Shown one piece after another: positions 44,806 through 52,613 of a stretch of 64,000 nucleotides of DNA. This stretch comes from JBKPCD01 sp046727175 (GTDB lineage Bacteria > Acidobacteriota > Vicinamibacteria > Vicinamibacterales > 2-12-FULL-66-21): contig JBKPCD010000026.1 in assembly GCA_046727175.1 (NCBI GenBank), positions 24,771-88,770 of the forward strand, read 5' to 3'. The position numbers and the translations under genes are program-made. The notes below the pieces were generated by a model. The model saw only the letters and a program-made list of their open reading frames with translations. It did not search any database and was not told the origin of the DNA. Each line of letters opens with the position of its first letter. The first letter of the stretch is position 1.

Positions 44806-45036
44806 TCAGCAGCAGGCGGGAGGCGCCGTTGCGTTCTTGTGTCGATCCAGATCCTCGTCGGCGACGCCCTTGGGCTTGCGGCCGATCTTGACTATCTTGT
44901 CGAAGGTCTTGCCGACTTCCTTGCCGTACTGCGCCAAAGCTCTCTTGGGATCTTGTTCCAGGAGCTTCCTGAACTCAGCGTCACGCCAGGCCTTGGCATG
45001 GATACGACCCCAGTCCTTGTTCGTTGGTGCGCTCAT
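44806..45036 (-). CDS. NHLP-leader RiPP precursor with terminal Cys-Cys
   Basis: 76 aa, preceded by GGAGGAG at about 8 nt. The leader matches nitrile-hydratase-alpha-type leaders (NHLP): IHAKAWRDAEFRKLLEQDPK and RALAQYGKEVG (residues 12-42). After a basic linker (KIVKIGRKPKG) comes VADEDLDRHKNATAPPACC. Cys 75 and Cys 76 are the only Cys, and Thr 70 the only core Ser/Thr, so at most two thiazoles and one oxazole can form, at the very C-terminus. No GG or GA cleavage motif is visible near the core. The position between P450 and the YcaO fusion, with RRE in the latter, supports the call. Its two Trp (9, 17) lie in the leader. Confidence 0.88.
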   Translation of the reverse strand: MSAPTNKDWGRIHAKAWRDAEFRKLLEQDPKRALAQYGKEVGKTFDKIVKIGRKPKGVADEDLDRHKNATAPPACC

Positions 45037-45158
45037 TGATGGTTCTCCTCCGGAGACTGCGGGCCCAGCGCGGTGAGCGACACCGCCACGACATCGCTCG
45101 CAGGCCCTTGAACAGATGTACGAGAGGGCGCAACGCTACGCCGCCCGGACAGGATCTG

Positions 45159-46442
45159 TCAAGTAGTATCACCCGGGCCGCCGGCATCCTTCACGAGGCG
45201 TCGGGAGATCCACTCGGGCGTGAAACTGCGTGCAGCGAGGAGGGCGATGAGGGTCATCTCGTGAACCGCCAGATGGCTGCCGATACACGCACGGGGACCG
45301 GCCCCAAACGGCAGATACACGGATCCGGATGGGGGGGCGAGCCCTCCCTTCATGAAACGTTCGGGGAGAAAGCGATGCGGCTCGGGAAAATATCGTGGAT
45401 CGACATGGAGTAGCCGCGGGCTGACCCATACCGCAACGTCGCGCGCGAATTCGAAGCCACCGAGTTCGAAAGGGATCTCCACTTCGCGATACAGGATCGG
45501 AGCCGCGGGATGCAGACGCATGCTCTCCTTGAGCGCGGCAAGGCAGTAGGAGCGCGAAACAACCGTCGAATCCGCAACGGCAGCTGGACAGAGTTGTTCG
45601 GATTCTGTTGCGATTCTGCCGGCGGCGTCATTGGCGGCGATGTCCCGCCAGAAACTGGTGAGAGTGTAGGGAATGGTGAGATGCCCGGCATACAGCATCT
45701 GTATGACTTCTCCGACAATGTCGTCGCGGGTCAATCGTCCGCCGTCCGGAAGCCGTCTCTCGATGAGGTCGGACAGAACGTCGCCGCGGTCTTCGCCGCT
45801 GGCGATGCGTGCATCGATGATGCGGATCGCGGTATCCATACGACGAGGGGCACGCGGCCGGGTCATGATCAGCCTCGCCGTGGGGTCGCCGCCGGGGATG
45901 CTGGCGTAATCCTCTCCATACGCCTCCTCGAGCGGGAGTGCGCCCGAACGCCCCGCGGCGTCGCCATAACCTTCAACATCGGCATCGAGCACGAACCGCG
46001 CGGAGACGCGGGCTGTGAGGATGCGTAACTCCCGGAGGAGGTCGGAGCCCGCAGCCCACCGGTCCAGCATATCGGCTGCACACCGGGCCACTACCGGCAT
46101 GCGGGCGGACACTTGCCGTGCTGTGAACGAGGGGCGGAGCACTCGACGACGCGTCCGCCATGCCGCCCCCTCGAGAGACGTGAGGCCATCCCCCCAGTGC
46201 CCGCGATTGGAGTCCTTGACGAATTCCGGTTTACGCAGGCATCCTTCCCTATCGAAGAAGAGCTCACGCACCTCGGACGCTCCATTGACGAGGATGCAGG
46301 AAGAGCCCCCGAGATCGAAGCCGGCGACGTCTCCATAGCTTTCCGCCAGTGTCGCCAGGAACCCGAACATGTCGGAGCGCCAGAAGTCGTAGTTCAGTCT
46401 GCCAAGGATCTCTCCTCTGGGCCCCGGTGGCGGCGTCGGCAT
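45159..46442 (-). CDS. Cytochrome P450 (RiPP tailoring)
   Basis: About 427 aa. Start at ATG 46442 (MPTPPPGPRGEILG) with GGAG about 10 nt upstream; the frame also opens at GTG 46457. Heme motif YLPFGAGPRACIGSH with thiolate Cys 386; ExxR in LKESMRLHP (306-309). The I-helix reads MLYAGHLTIPYTL, so the usual acid before Thr in AGx(D/E)T is replaced by Leu, which could alter O2 activation. First gene of the operon, 122 bp upstream of the precursor. It likely oxidises the peptide core (hydroxylation, or coupling of side chains). Confidence 0.92.
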   Translation of the reverse strand: MPTPPPGPRGEILGRLNYDFWRSDMFGFLATLAESYGDVAGFDLGGSSCILVNGASEVRELFFDREGCLRKPEFVKDSNRGHWGDGLTSLEGAAWRTRRRVLRPSFTARQVSARMPVVARCAADMLDRWAAGSDLLRELRILTARVSARFVLDADVEGYGDAAGRSGALPLEEAYGEDYASIPGGDPTARLIMTRPRAPRRMDTAIRIIDARIASGEDRGDVLSDLIERRLPDGGRLTRDDIVGEVIQMLYAGHLTIPYTLTSFWRDIAANDAAGRIATESEQLCPAAVADSTVVSRSYCLAALKESMRLHPAAPILYREVEIPFELGGFEFARDVAVWVSPRLLHVDPRYFPEPHRFLPERFMKGGLAPPSGSVYLPFGAGPRACIGSHLAVHEMTLIALLAARSFTPEWISRRLVKDAGGPGDTT

Positions 46443-46477
46443 CAGCGCGCGCTCCACGTCGCTAGGATCGAAGAATC

Positions 46478-47827
46478 ATGAGCTCCGATGCGGTCCTCTG
46501 GACGTATGCCCTCGCGCCAGATGTTACGGTCGATCAAGCTTCCGGCGGACCCGTCCTCGTGACGCCGACGAGCGTAACCAGGATTGAGCCGGGCGAGCTC
46601 GAACTGCTTCCATTCCTCTCGGGATCCGGCAGCAGCGAAGTTCAACTCCACGACCGACTTCGACTGATCCAGGACCACGGCGATGATCGCGAAGCACGAT
46701 GCGCAGCGCTCCTGTTCAGGCTCGATCGTATGGGACTTCTCGCGCGTGGGCTCTGGAGCGGAGGGCGTCCGCTGGCGTGGTGCGTTCCGCTCCGTCCCCC
46801 ATCTGCTGGCCCACCGATACGCCCGCCTGAGGGACTCCTCCGCCTCTCGCCGCGCGCGTTTGCGCGCCGCGCGGGGAAGGTGATCTCCCTCGAGGCTCCA
46901 GCGGCGTGGGCCAGAATGGAGATCCACGATCGCGACCTGCTTCCACTCCTGCACGACCTCGCTATCGGAATGCCGGCGGCCGCAATGGCAACTGCGGCGG
47001 CTGGCTATAGCGAAGATGCCATTCTCGCGATCCTTACCATGATGAGTTGGTGCGAGCTCTTCGATGCCAGCGATGACGGATGGTCTGCGCACGATCTGCT
47101 GTTCCACGCACGAACGCGCAGAGGCTATACACGAGCGCGGCTCGGCAAGACTCATCGGACTGCAGAAAACACGCCTCAGCCCGAGGCGGCGACTGCCGCG
47201 GGCGCCCGTCGCATCACCCTCGAACCGCCCGATCCCGCCCGGCTCGTCGCCGAGGATCCTCCGTTTGCCTGGGTGTCTGAACGACGGCGGTCCATCAGAC
47301 GATATGGACCGGATGCGCTCACATCGAGTCAGGTCTCGGAGTTCCTGTTTCGTACACTACATCAGCGGTCGGGTCGTCGGCCCTATCCAAGCGGCGGCTC
47401 CTGTTATCCGTTGCAATGCTACCTCGCAGTGCACCGTTGCCGCGGCATTGCACCGGGCCTGCATGTCTATGACCCGGTACGTCACGAGCTGATAACCGTC
47501 GCGGAACCTGGACCTGACCTGGACGAGCTGCTGGCGGACGCCGCAGCCACGGCGGACGTCACGGAGGTCCCGCAAATCGTCCTCGTGCTCGCGGCCAAGT
47601 ACGCACGGACAGAGCAAGTGTATGCCGACCTGAGCTACAGCCTGATACTCAAAGAAGTGGGCGCGGTGTTTCAAGCGGCGATGATGGCCGCCGCCGCGAT
47701 GGGGTTAGGGGCGTGCCCGCTAGGCTGCGGAAATTCTCTTTTGTTTGCCAACCTCGCGGGCGTGAAACCGGTCGACGAAGTTTCGGTCGGCGAGCTGATG
47801 ATAGGTTGGCTCGAGGCAACAACATGA
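46478..47827 (+). CDS. SagB-type FMN-dependent azoline dehydrogenase
   Basis: About 449 aa. The C-terminal nitroreductase-like domain has SERRRSIRRYGPDALTS, YPSGGSCYPLQCYLAV (FMN-binding) and DLSYSLILKEVGAVFQAAMM with MGLGACPLG, all typical of SagB/ThcOx proteins that oxidise thiazolines to thiazoles. The first ~230 residues are the N-terminal SagB-associated extension (LELLPFLSGSGSSEVQLHDR), a possible leader-binding half. It is divergent from P450: the two starts are 35 bp apart. It completes the thiazole-forming set of YcaO, docking domain and dehydrogenase. Confidence 0.92.
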   Translation: MSSDAVLWTYALAPDVTVDQASGGPVLVTPTSVTRIEPGELELLPFLSGSGSSEVQLHDRLRLIQDHGDDREARCAALLFRLDRMGLLARGLWSGGRPLAWCVPLRPPSAGPPIRPPEGLLRLSPRAFARRAGKVISLEAPAAWARMEIHDRDLLPLLHDLAIGMPAAAMATAAAGYSEDAILAILTMMSWCELFDASDDGWSAHDLLFHARTRRGYTRARLGKTHRTAENTPQPEAATAAGARRITLEPPDPARLVAEDPPFAWVSERRRSIRRYGPDALTSSQVSEFLFRTLHQRSGRRPYPSGGSCYPLQCYLAVHRCRGIAPGLHVYDPVRHELITVAEPGPDLDELLADAAATADVTEVPQIVLVLAAKYARTEQVYADLSYSLILKEVGAVFQAAMMAAAAMGLGACPLGCGNSLLFANLAGVKPVDEVSVGELMIGWLEATT

Positions 47828-47873
47828 TGCGCGCGTCCTCCATGCCGCCGGGGAGTGGGAGTCGCAGTTAGGA

Positions 47874-47903
47874 ACGGCCGTCGGGCGAGAGTCTGACGGC
47901 CGT
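47874..47903. terminator. Candidate bidirectional terminator
   Basis: Inverted repeat ACGGCCGTC (47874-47882) and GACGGCCGT (47895-47903) with a 12-base loop, followed by CCCGTTT on the plus strand. It sits between convergent stops at 47827 and 47919, so it could end both units. The arms are themselves palindromic; no long T-run. Confidence 0.45.
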
Positions 47904-47918
47904 CCCGTTTCAGCGCGG

Positions 47919-48257
47919 TCAGTCGTCTATGATGATACGGGGATCCGACCCGCCGCTGGCGCGCAGCGTAAACTTGGCATTGGAGCGATCGTCAGTCAAG
48001 GCGACTTCGACCCAGTAGTAGTAGACGCCCGGCAGAGCGTCCCCGATTCTGAATTCCCCCCTCTCGCCCGGGGGAATATCTCGGCTCGCTGGATCGGTCG
48101 GAAGTCCGGGGAAGGACACGTGGACTGTGACCCGTGACCTGTTCGCGAGCGTGAACGTGTCTTCCGCGTGCTTGAAGACGTCCCTGGGAACCACTTCGAG
48201 TCCATGCGCGTTCTGGATCACGCGCGCGTCGGGCGATGCAGCAGTACTTGTTGCCAT
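47919..48257 (-). CDS. Small cupredoxin-like beta-sandwich protein of unknown function
   Basis: About 112 aa. ATG 48257 follows GGAGG by 7 nt. The sequence VTVHVSFPGLPTDPASRDIP, GERGEFRIGDALPGVYYYWV resembles a single beta-sandwich such as plastocyanin, but no His/Cys/Met copper set and no signal peptide are present. It starts 5 bp after the end of the downstream-listed kinase at 48262-50976, so it is likely co-transcribed with that kinase rather than with the RiPP operon. The function is unknown; a kinase substrate or partner is possible. Confidence 0.7.
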   Translation of the reverse strand: MATSTAASPDARVIQNAHGLEVVPRDVFKHAEDTFTLANRSRVTVHVSFPGLPTDPASRDIPPGERGEFRIGDALPGVYYYWVEVALTDDRSNAKFTLRASGGSDPRIIIDD

Positions 48258-48261
48258 CACG

Positions 48262-50976
48262 TCACCTCCGGTTGACTTGAGACGCCGCCTCCTTGGTGAG
48301 CGCCACGTAGCGTGTATCCTTCACGAGTTCGGCCAGCGCCGGGCTGCTCTCGAACTCGAACGGCGCCATGCCCGCATTCAGCGCGACGGCGACATACCGG
48401 AGTGCCGTGTCGCGCTCGCCGAGTTTCTCGTAGACGCTGACGGCAGCGCGGGCGACCTCGCCGTTCGCTGGCGCGAGCGTTAGGGCGCGGCCGATGAGCT
48501 GCCGCGCTTGTTGGGCGTTTCCGAGAAAAGCGAAAGCATCCGAGAGGTCCGCGATCAATTCGGGGTCGTCCGGCTCGACACGACGAGCCTCTTCGATGAT
48601 GGCAATGGCGCTCCGCTCCGCGTCGGCTGCGCGTTCGCGCTCGCCCGGCGCCCAACGGTACGCGCCAGCGAGGTTCTTCCAGATCCGGTAGTCGCGCGGC
48701 GACGCTTTGACGGCGCGCTCCAGGATTCGCGCCGCCCGGGTGTAGTCGCGGCGCACGCGATACTTGATCGTGGCAAGGTTCGATAGTGCCGGGCCGTATT
48801 CGTACAGGGCGATCGCCCGTTCGAGCGTTTTCTCCGCGTCGTCGTATTTCCCTTGCAGGTAATACAGCCCACCGAGATTCGACCACACGCGGGCGTTGTC
48901 CGGCGCCTTGCTCGTCGCGGCAAGAAACGCCTGCTCCGCCTCGCCGTATCGCCTGACATTCGACAGGAAACCACCTAGCGCGTTGTGGTTGGACCAGCTC
49001 TCGGGATCCAGCTCGATCGCCTTGCGATAGCTCGCCTCCGCGAGATCGTATTTCCCCTGCCGGAGCTGCAGGCGGCCGAGCTCCCGATACGCGGCACTCG
49101 TGCGCGGCCCGCGGTCGATGGCGTTGCGAAAGCTGTGTTCCGCGTCGGCGTAGGCACCCCGCTGCGCGTCGATCATGCCCAGCGTGACCCAGGTGGACGG
49201 CCGTGTGTCATCCAGGTCGCGAGACCTCGCAGCGTTCTGCGCCGCGAGGGTGATGTCTTCCGGCCGCTTCGTGAGGCGGTAGAGCAGCAGATATGCCTCA
49301 CCCAGCCTGGCGTACGCGTCCGCATACCGCGGATCGAGCTCGATCGCCCGGTTGAAATAGTCAATTGCCGTCTGAAGGCTCTTCTCCTGATCGTACCGCT
49401 CGAGCGCGGTCTGGGCGGTCTGATACGGCGTCTGCGTCACGCCCTTCGCGAACAGCGATCGGGCTTCGGCGATGCCGCTGGTTCCCCCAATCCACTCGCT
49501 CCGCTCTTTCGACTGAAGCTCGATCCTGAGAAGGTCCACGATCAAGTCGACGGTGTCCTCCGCGGAAAAGTGATCCGCAGGAAAACTCTTCTGGTCGCCG
49601 CCAAGGACCCGCGGGGATTCCGTCCCCTCGAGCGAGGCCGACACGACGAGGTCGCGATCGGCGCGGTGCATGGCGAGGCTGACCGCGAGGGTGGCGCCGA
49701 CTCGTCGCCGCGCGTCGCCCGGCGCCCGCACCATGGTCTCGCGCAGCTCGGATGCCGGCACGACCGAGAACGAGCTACGGAAGCGGTTCAGATCGGCCAG
49801 CCGGATCACGACATAGTCAAGCAGTCCGGCGAGGCGTTCTCGATCCGGGGCCGGAAGGCGGCTGTCGTCGAACAACACCGCCAGGCGCGCTTCGCCGGTC
49901 AGGGGCGGAGGCCGCCGCCATTCGCGCCACGCGCCCTTGACGACGGGAAACAGGAACACGGCTGCGAGCATCGCGGCAATGGCGAGCGCGACGTGCAATC
50001 GACGACGTCGGCGCCCACCCCGCACGACGGGTTCCAGCACAGGCCCGGAGCTGATCGTCTCGCCGAGCCGATCCCGGATCCCACGCAGTTCGTGTGCGAG
50101 GTCGAGCGTGGACGCGTAACGGGCATCCGGCTCCTTCGCAAGGCAGCGCTCGATCGTCCATCGGGCCGGCGCCGGGAACGAGGGATTGAGTTCCGCGATC
50201 GGACGCGGCTCGTCATCGAGGATCGCCGAAAGCGTCTGCACGACCGACTTGCGTTCGAACGCCCGACGCCCCGTCGCCAGCTCGTAGATGATCGCGCCGA
50301 GGGCGAACTGATCGGACCGGTGGTCGGCCGGGAGCCCGCAGACCTGTTCGGGTGCCATGTACCCCGCGGTGCCGAGCAGCACGCCCACCGCGGTGTTCGG
50401 CGAGAGCTCCGTCTTCGCCTCCGACGATCGGGGCGACGCGGCGCCGAGCCCCTCTTCCGGCCGGGCGCGCAGCTTGGCGAGCCCGAAATCCAGGATCTTG
50501 GCGAAGCCGTCCTTCGTGATCATCACGTTTTCCGGCTTGAGATCCCGGTGGACGATGCGCGCCGCGTGTGCCTTCGCGAGGCCGTCGGCGAGCTGCGCGC
50601 CGATCTCGAGCGTCTGCTTCGCGGGCAGCAGCCGCCCGCGGTGGAGGACGTGCCGCAGCGTCTCACCGTCCACGTACTCCATGACGATGTAAGGACGGCC
50701 GTCCTTGCGCCCGATCTCGTGGATCGTGACGATGTTCGGGTGGTTCAGCGAGGAAGCAGTGCGCGCCTCCTGCTCGAACCGCGCGAGCCTGTCGGGGTCG
50801 GACGCGAATTGCTCTGGAAGGAGCTTGATCGCGACATCACGGTGCAGGTCGTGGTCCCGCGCGCGGAACACCTCGCCCATCCCCCCGGCGCCGATCTGTT
50901 CGAGGAGCTCGTATCGGCCGAAGCGGGTTCCGGAACTGTTCGGCAAAGGTGTGAAAGCGTCATTATTGGCCGTCAC
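48262..50976 (-). CDS. Ser/Thr protein kinase with membrane helix and TPR array
   Basis: About 904 aa, GTG start at 50976 (no closer ATG). Kinase ~20-300: IGAGGMGEVFRARD, VAIKLLPEQ, VHRDLKPENVMI, ILDFGLAK, GYMAPEQVCG. A basic stretch (GRRRRRLHVALAIA) leads to one membrane helix (VALAIAAMLAAVFLFPVV, about 340). Then an extracytoplasmic region with a TolB-like domain (RLAVLFDDSRLPAPDRERLA, LVVSASLEGTES) and nine or so TPR-like units (AYARLGEAYLLLYRLTKRPE, HNALGGFLSNVRRYGEAEQA). It is the most canonical of the kinases here. The following small gene at 47919 is probably in the same unit. Confidence 0.93.
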   Translation of the reverse strand: MTANNDAFTPLPNSSGTRFGRYELLEQIGAGGMGEVFRARDHDLHRDVAIKLLPEQFASDPDRLARFEQEARTASSLNHPNIVTIHEIGRKDGRPYIVMEYVDGETLRHVLHRGRLLPAKQTLEIGAQLADGLAKAHAARIVHRDLKPENVMITKDGFAKILDFGLAKLRARPEEGLGAASPRSSEAKTELSPNTAVGVLLGTAGYMAPEQVCGLPADHRSDQFALGAIIYELATGRRAFERKSVVQTLSAILDDEPRPIAELNPSFPAPARWTIERCLAKEPDARYASTLDLAHELRGIRDRLGETISSGPVLEPVVRGGRRRRRLHVALAIAAMLAAVFLFPVVKGAWREWRRPPPLTGEARLAVLFDDSRLPAPDRERLAGLLDYVVIRLADLNRFRSSFSVVPASELRETMVRAPGDARRRVGATLAVSLAMHRADRDLVVSASLEGTESPRVLGGDQKSFPADHFSAEDTVDLIVDLLRIELQSKERSEWIGGTSGIAEARSLFAKGVTQTPYQTAQTALERYDQEKSLQTAIDYFNRAIELDPRYADAYARLGEAYLLLYRLTKRPEDITLAAQNAARSRDLDDTRPSTWVTLGMIDAQRGAYADAEHSFRNAIDRGPRTSAAYRELGRLQLRQGKYDLAEASYRKAIELDPESWSNHNALGGFLSNVRRYGEAEQAFLAATSKAPDNARVWSNLGGLYYLQGKYDDAEKTLERAIALYEYGPALSNLATIKYRVRRDYTRAARILERAVKASPRDYRIWKNLAGAYRWAPGERERAADAERSAIAIIEEARRVEPDDPELIADLSDAFAFLGNAQQARQLIGRALTLAPANGEVARAAVSVYEKLGERDTALRYVAVALNAGMAPFEFESSPALAELVKDTRYVALTKEAASQVNRR

Positions 50977-51078
50977 CGGGTGGCGTTCAAGGAAAAGAGG
51001 CGGCCCAGCACGACGCGAGGATCAGCAGTGGCTGAGATCGTCATGCCGCCATCGAAATCGAACTAACATAGGCGTCCC

Positions 51079-52056
51079 ATGAACATGCCTGCGAAACTGA
51101 ATACCGCCGTCGTTTTTCTGATGGCCGCCTCGCTCGCCGCGTGCCGAGGCAGCTCGAGCGGCCCCGCGATGGAACACAAGATCGGCCTTGTCTATTTCGC
51201 CCCGGAAGAAGGCGCCGACAATTGCATGAAAGGCCTCTTCGACGGCCTGAAGGAGCAGGGGATCGAGGAGCGGGTCAACCTGGAGGTCCGCCGGTCGCAC
51301 GCCCAGGCGGAGATCGCCAACATCCCGCTGCTGATTCGGAACTACGACGGTTCCGACGTCGACGTGATCGTCGCGATGACGACGCCGGTGCTCACCGCCG
51401 CGGCGTCCGTGGCCCGGTCCAAGCCGGTTGTGTTCACCTACGTGTACGACCCGATTGCGGCCGGCGCCGGCAAGAGCCGGACGGATCATCTGCCGCACGT
51501 CACCGGTGTCGGTTCGTTCCCGCCGGTCCAGGACACGGTCGACACGATCCAGCGGCTCGTGCCTGGCGTCCGCGCGGTCGGAACGCTCTACAACAGCTCC
51601 GAAGCCAACTCGGTCAAGGTGGTGGGCGTGGCGCGCGGCATCTTCGAGCAGCGCGGCATCCAGCTGCAGGAGATTGCCATCACCGGGACAAGCGAGATTT
51701 TGCAGGCGGCGCAGGTGCTGACTCAGCGCGGCGTGCAGGCCCTGTGGGTGACCGGAGACAATACGGCGCTTCAGGGCTTCGACGCGATCGTGAAAGCGGC
51801 GCGCGACGCGAAGCTTCCCCTCATCATCAACGACCCGGAGTTCGTGCAGCGGGGCGCGCTGATCGCCGTCGGCATCGGCTGGTATGAAACCGGCAAAGCC
51901 GCGTCGAAGGTCCTCGCGCGCGTACTGCGCGGCGAGCAGCCGCGCAACATCCCGTTCGAGGAAGTCGCGGTCAAGAAGCTTGTGCTCAACCAGGTGGTTG
52001 CCAAGGCGCTCGGGATCACGTTCCCGCCCGACATCGTGCAGGCCGCTTCTCACTAA
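51079..52056 (+). CDS. ABC transporter substrate-binding lipoprotein (PF04392 family)
   Basis: About 325 aa. A signal peptide with lipobox (FLMAASLAA^C) shows export and lipid anchoring. The mature part has two Rossmann-like lobes: IGLVYFAPEEGADNCMKGLF, DVIVAMTTPVLTAAASVA, PVVFTYVYDPIAAGAGKS, GVRAVGTLYNSSEANSVKVV and KLPLIINDPEFVQRGALIAV match the ABC_sub_bind family (TrpX-like). It is divergent from the kinase gene at 48262-50976, with 102 bp between starts. No permease or ATPase gene is adjacent, so it is an orphan here. The ligand is unknown; known members bind aromatic amino acids. Confidence 0.9.
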   Translation: MNMPAKLNTAVVFLMAASLAACRGSSSGPAMEHKIGLVYFAPEEGADNCMKGLFDGLKEQGIEERVNLEVRRSHAQAEIANIPLLIRNYDGSDVDVIVAMTTPVLTAAASVARSKPVVFTYVYDPIAAGAGKSRTDHLPHVTGVGSFPPVQDTVDTIQRLVPGVRAVGTLYNSSEANSVKVVGVARGIFEQRGIQLQEIAITGTSEILQAAQVLTQRGVQALWVTGDNTALQGFDAIVKAARDAKLPLIINDPEFVQRGALIAVGIGWYETGKAASKVLARVLRGEQPRNIPFEEVAVKKLVLNQVVAKALGITFPPDIVQAASH

Positions 52057-52095
52057 TCCGTACGGTCTTCGACCGCGCAGCTCTCAGCCGCGGCT

Positions 52096-52254
52096 CCTGC
52101 ACAGATGCGCGTAGGACCGCGTAGCTTCGACCACGTCATCGAACTCATGGCGATCGCCGTGACCCTGTCGCCGGCCGAGTGTTGGAACTTTGTCCAACAC
52201 TACGGCTACCGGCTGTACAGTCATGAAAACGCTTTTAGCCGAACCGGGCGCTGA
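52096..52254 (+). pseudogene. IS630-type transposase C-terminal remnant
   Basis: A short frame reads RSFDHVIELMAIAVTLSPAE and CWNFVQHYGYRLYS before a stop. This is the usual end of IS630-like transposases (FdxLixxxxxAlxxlsPxdcxxfFxhxGY). Nothing of the DDE core remains upstream. It differs in sequence from the tail of the IS630 element at 62285-63478. Confidence 0.5.
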
Positions 52255-52402
52255 GCCTCGCGTCGTTGAAGCGACACGGCTAGCGTCCCTCAGGTTCTTC
52301 CCATGCGATGTACGGCGACGCTGCCGGTCAACAGCCAGAATTGTAAGTTCAGGCGAAATCGTGACACCGAACACCCTAGGTCTATCCGTCGCGAAGACGT
52401 GG

Positions 52403-52513
52403 TTAGTCCATCACCTGAGGTGACGCGCGGCGAAAAGCGCAGTCGGAACCTGACTTCAGATAGCGTTCGAACTGAATCGCACGCTCCTCGCTGGCGAACG
52501 CGACCACGAGTGG
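52403..52513 (-). pseudogene. GIY-YIG nuclease C-terminal remnant
   Basis: The frame reads VVAFASEERAIQFERYLKSG followed by SDCAFRRAS and a stop. The piece ERYLKSGSxxAF is the characteristic C-terminal helix and tail of small stand-alone GIY-YIG proteins. The GIY...YIG half is missing, with stops close upstream. A relic, not functional. Confidence 0.55.
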
Positions 52514-52613
52514 GCTACGCCGACGGCGTCACGCTGCGCACGCTTCTGCGCCGGCGGCTCAACCAGGGAACAAGAAATTCGACGAACTCCCCTGACTTTG
52601 CGGCGACTGCAGA

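Noticed and set aside
48985..51066. Plus-strand open frame of 693 codons opposite the kinase-TPR gene
   Set aside because: Antisense image of the kinase; the minus strand shows every kinase motif in order.
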